Below are positions 6,222 to 6,915 of a stretch of 6,915 nucleotides of DNA, piece by piece. Where the stretch lies: contig JAKSAU010000637.1 in assembly GCA_022361535.1 (NCBI GenBank), positions 1 through 6,915 on the forward strand, written 5' to 3'. The position numbers were made by a program, and so were the translations under genes. Under the pieces are notes generated by a model. That model made no database searches. It was given only the letters and a program-made list of their open reading frames with translations, and was not told the DNA's origin. Numbering within the stretch: the stretch's first letter is position 1; every line of letters starts with the position of its first letter. The stretch comes from Desulfobacterales bacterium (GTDB lineage: Bacteria > Desulfobacterota > Desulfobacteria > Desulfobacterales > Desulfobacteraceae).

Positions 6222-6230
6222 AGACGACAC

Positions 6231-6725
6231 ATGAAAACATGTTCCAGACTGATTTCCATGACAGCCGTCCTGGTAACTGCACTCTGTCTGTTTACTACCT
6301 CTGCCTGGTCGGCAGAAGGAAACACCCCTGAATCAGCTGTAAAAGGCTTTGCCAAAGCCTACTTTATGCTGGATGAATCCATGGCGGATTTTATGAGCGA
6401 AGACGCCCTGGTCAACGAAAATGATGTAAATCTGGTTGAGCTTTACATTAGACTCAAAGAAGATGAAGCCAAAAACCGTGGGTATAAAAAAAGCTATCTT
6501 CACATGCATCCCATTCTCATGAAAACCGAAGTGGTTGAAATGGGCGAAGAAGAGGCTGTGGTAACGCTTAACACCACCGCATTGAGAAGTATTAATCCTT
6601 TGTACAGGATTGTAGGCTGGGTTTTCGGCCTGATCAAAGAGCATGAATTTGAAACAACTTACACGCTTGTCAAAGAAGACGGAGTTTGGAAAGTGGGTCC
6701 TGGTGCACTTGACGCCATGATATAG
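6231..6725 (+). CDS. Small exported protein, possibly NTF2-like (DUF4878-type) fold
   Basis: The 164-residue precursor starts with a classical Sec signal peptide: Lys2 and Arg6, a hydrophobic core (about 9-22), then SAWSA before Glu29, a signal peptidase I site. There is no lipobox, since the bases before Cys19 encode TAL, so it should be periplasmic and not a lipoprotein. The mature part (about 136 residues) opens with TPESAVKGFAKAYFMLD (32-48) and ends with a strand-like TTYTLVKEDGVWKVGP (142-157). This pattern, an N-terminal helix followed by strands with a terminal xGxWKV, is typical of small NTF2-like or DUF4878 proteins. I infer that fold; no catalytic residues stand out. It is divergent from arfB and stands alone, with its own terminator. 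Function is unknown. Confidence 0.9.
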   Translation: MKTCSRLISMTAVLVTALCLFTTSAWSAEGNTPESAVKGFAKAYFMLDESMADFMSEDALVNENDVNLVELYIRLKEDEAKNRGYKKSYLHMHPILMKTEVVEMGEEEAVVTLNTTALRSINPLYRIVGWVFGLIKEHEFETTYTLVKEDGVWKVGPGALDAMI

Positions 6726-6760
6726 CCCCCTTTTGCTACACCCGTAACGTTATAGACATT

Positions 6761-6798
6761 AACAGCGGCTTTTGTTTATCAAAAGCCGCTGTTTTTTT
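6761..6798 (+). terminator. Strong rho-independent terminator of the exported-protein gene
   Basis: A perfect 14-bp stem (6761-6774 with 6780-6793, core CAGCGGCTTTTG) closes a 5-nt TTTAT loop and runs into an unbroken T-tract ending at 6798. It lies 35 nt after the stop codon. The complementary A-tract before the stem on the other strand is short, so it acts mainly on the plus strand. Confidence 0.95.
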
Positions 6799-6915
6799 AT
6801 TTCTATTGCAAGTCTCAAAAAAATTTCCGATTGGCCCTGGTGAACAAGGGTATCCCATATAACAAATACCGGCTCGTTAGTTCTAAGAAGCGGCTGCCGA
6901 ATTTTTTTAAAAAAT
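6799..6915. other. Non-coding right end, AT-rich
   Basis: I see no supported gene here. A 40-codon minus-strand frame starting near 6859 runs through the terminator and lacks a Shine-Dalgarno, so it is spurious. An imperfect hairpin (CGGC near 6873, GCCG near 6896-6899, with TTAGTTCTAA inside) is followed by seven T and then six A. It could be a weak second terminator facing right, or the edge of the next promoter. Confidence 0.3.

Noticed and set aside
6333..6644. A 103-codon minus-strand frame opposite the exported-protein gene
   Set aside because: The plus-strand gene has a Shine-Dalgarno, signal peptide and terminator; the antisense frame has none of these.

Overview
The window (about 45% G+C by eye) looks like chromosomal DNA of a Gram-negative bacterium. 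An anaerobic deltaproteobacterium of the Desulfobacterales type is my best guess. This rests on the style of the encoded proteins (a GCCYG-type Lgt homologue beside a divergent PSD homologue, a classic ArfB, a periplasmic NTF2-like protein) and not on a marker gene. I see no mobile element, CRISPR array, rRNA or tRNA gene.

Layout: five genes lie on the minus strand and one on the plus strand. Reading the minus strand from right to left, the first unit is arfB (5983-5570), a stop-codon-independent ribosome rescue hydrolase. It is followed after 24 nt by an old-yellow-enzyme (OYE) family flavin oxidoreductase (5545-4478). A 152-nt gap (4477-4326), unusually rich in inverted repeats, separates this from a second minus-strand unit. 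That unit holds an 801-residue protein I do not recognise (4325-1920), a phosphatidylserine decarboxylase homologue (1846-821), and an Lgt-like integral membrane protein (798 to beyond the left edge). The Lgt-like gene is open at the window edge, and another frame in the same stretch holds a 192-codon spurious ORF, so an ORF caller that requires a stop codon misses the real gene. On the right, a divergent plus-strand gene (6231-6725) encodes a small exported protein and ends at a textbook rho-independent terminator (6761-6798).

The most interesting part is the three-gene unit at 4325-1. It combines a divergent pyruvoyl-type decarboxylase, a divergent relative of lipoprotein diacylglyceryl transferase and a large novel soluble protein. 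Both recognisable enzymes keep part of their family's catalytic machinery but differ at well-known positions. PSD has GSST in place of GGST and PADS in place of PADG. The Lgt-like protein lacks the counterparts of E. coli His103, Asn146 and Glu151 but keeps those of Tyr26, Arg143, Gly154, Arg239 and Glu243. A dedicated phospholipid or lipid-conjugate pathway is a reasonable hypothesis, but the sequence does not prove it. The remaining genes look like housekeeping or general metabolism.
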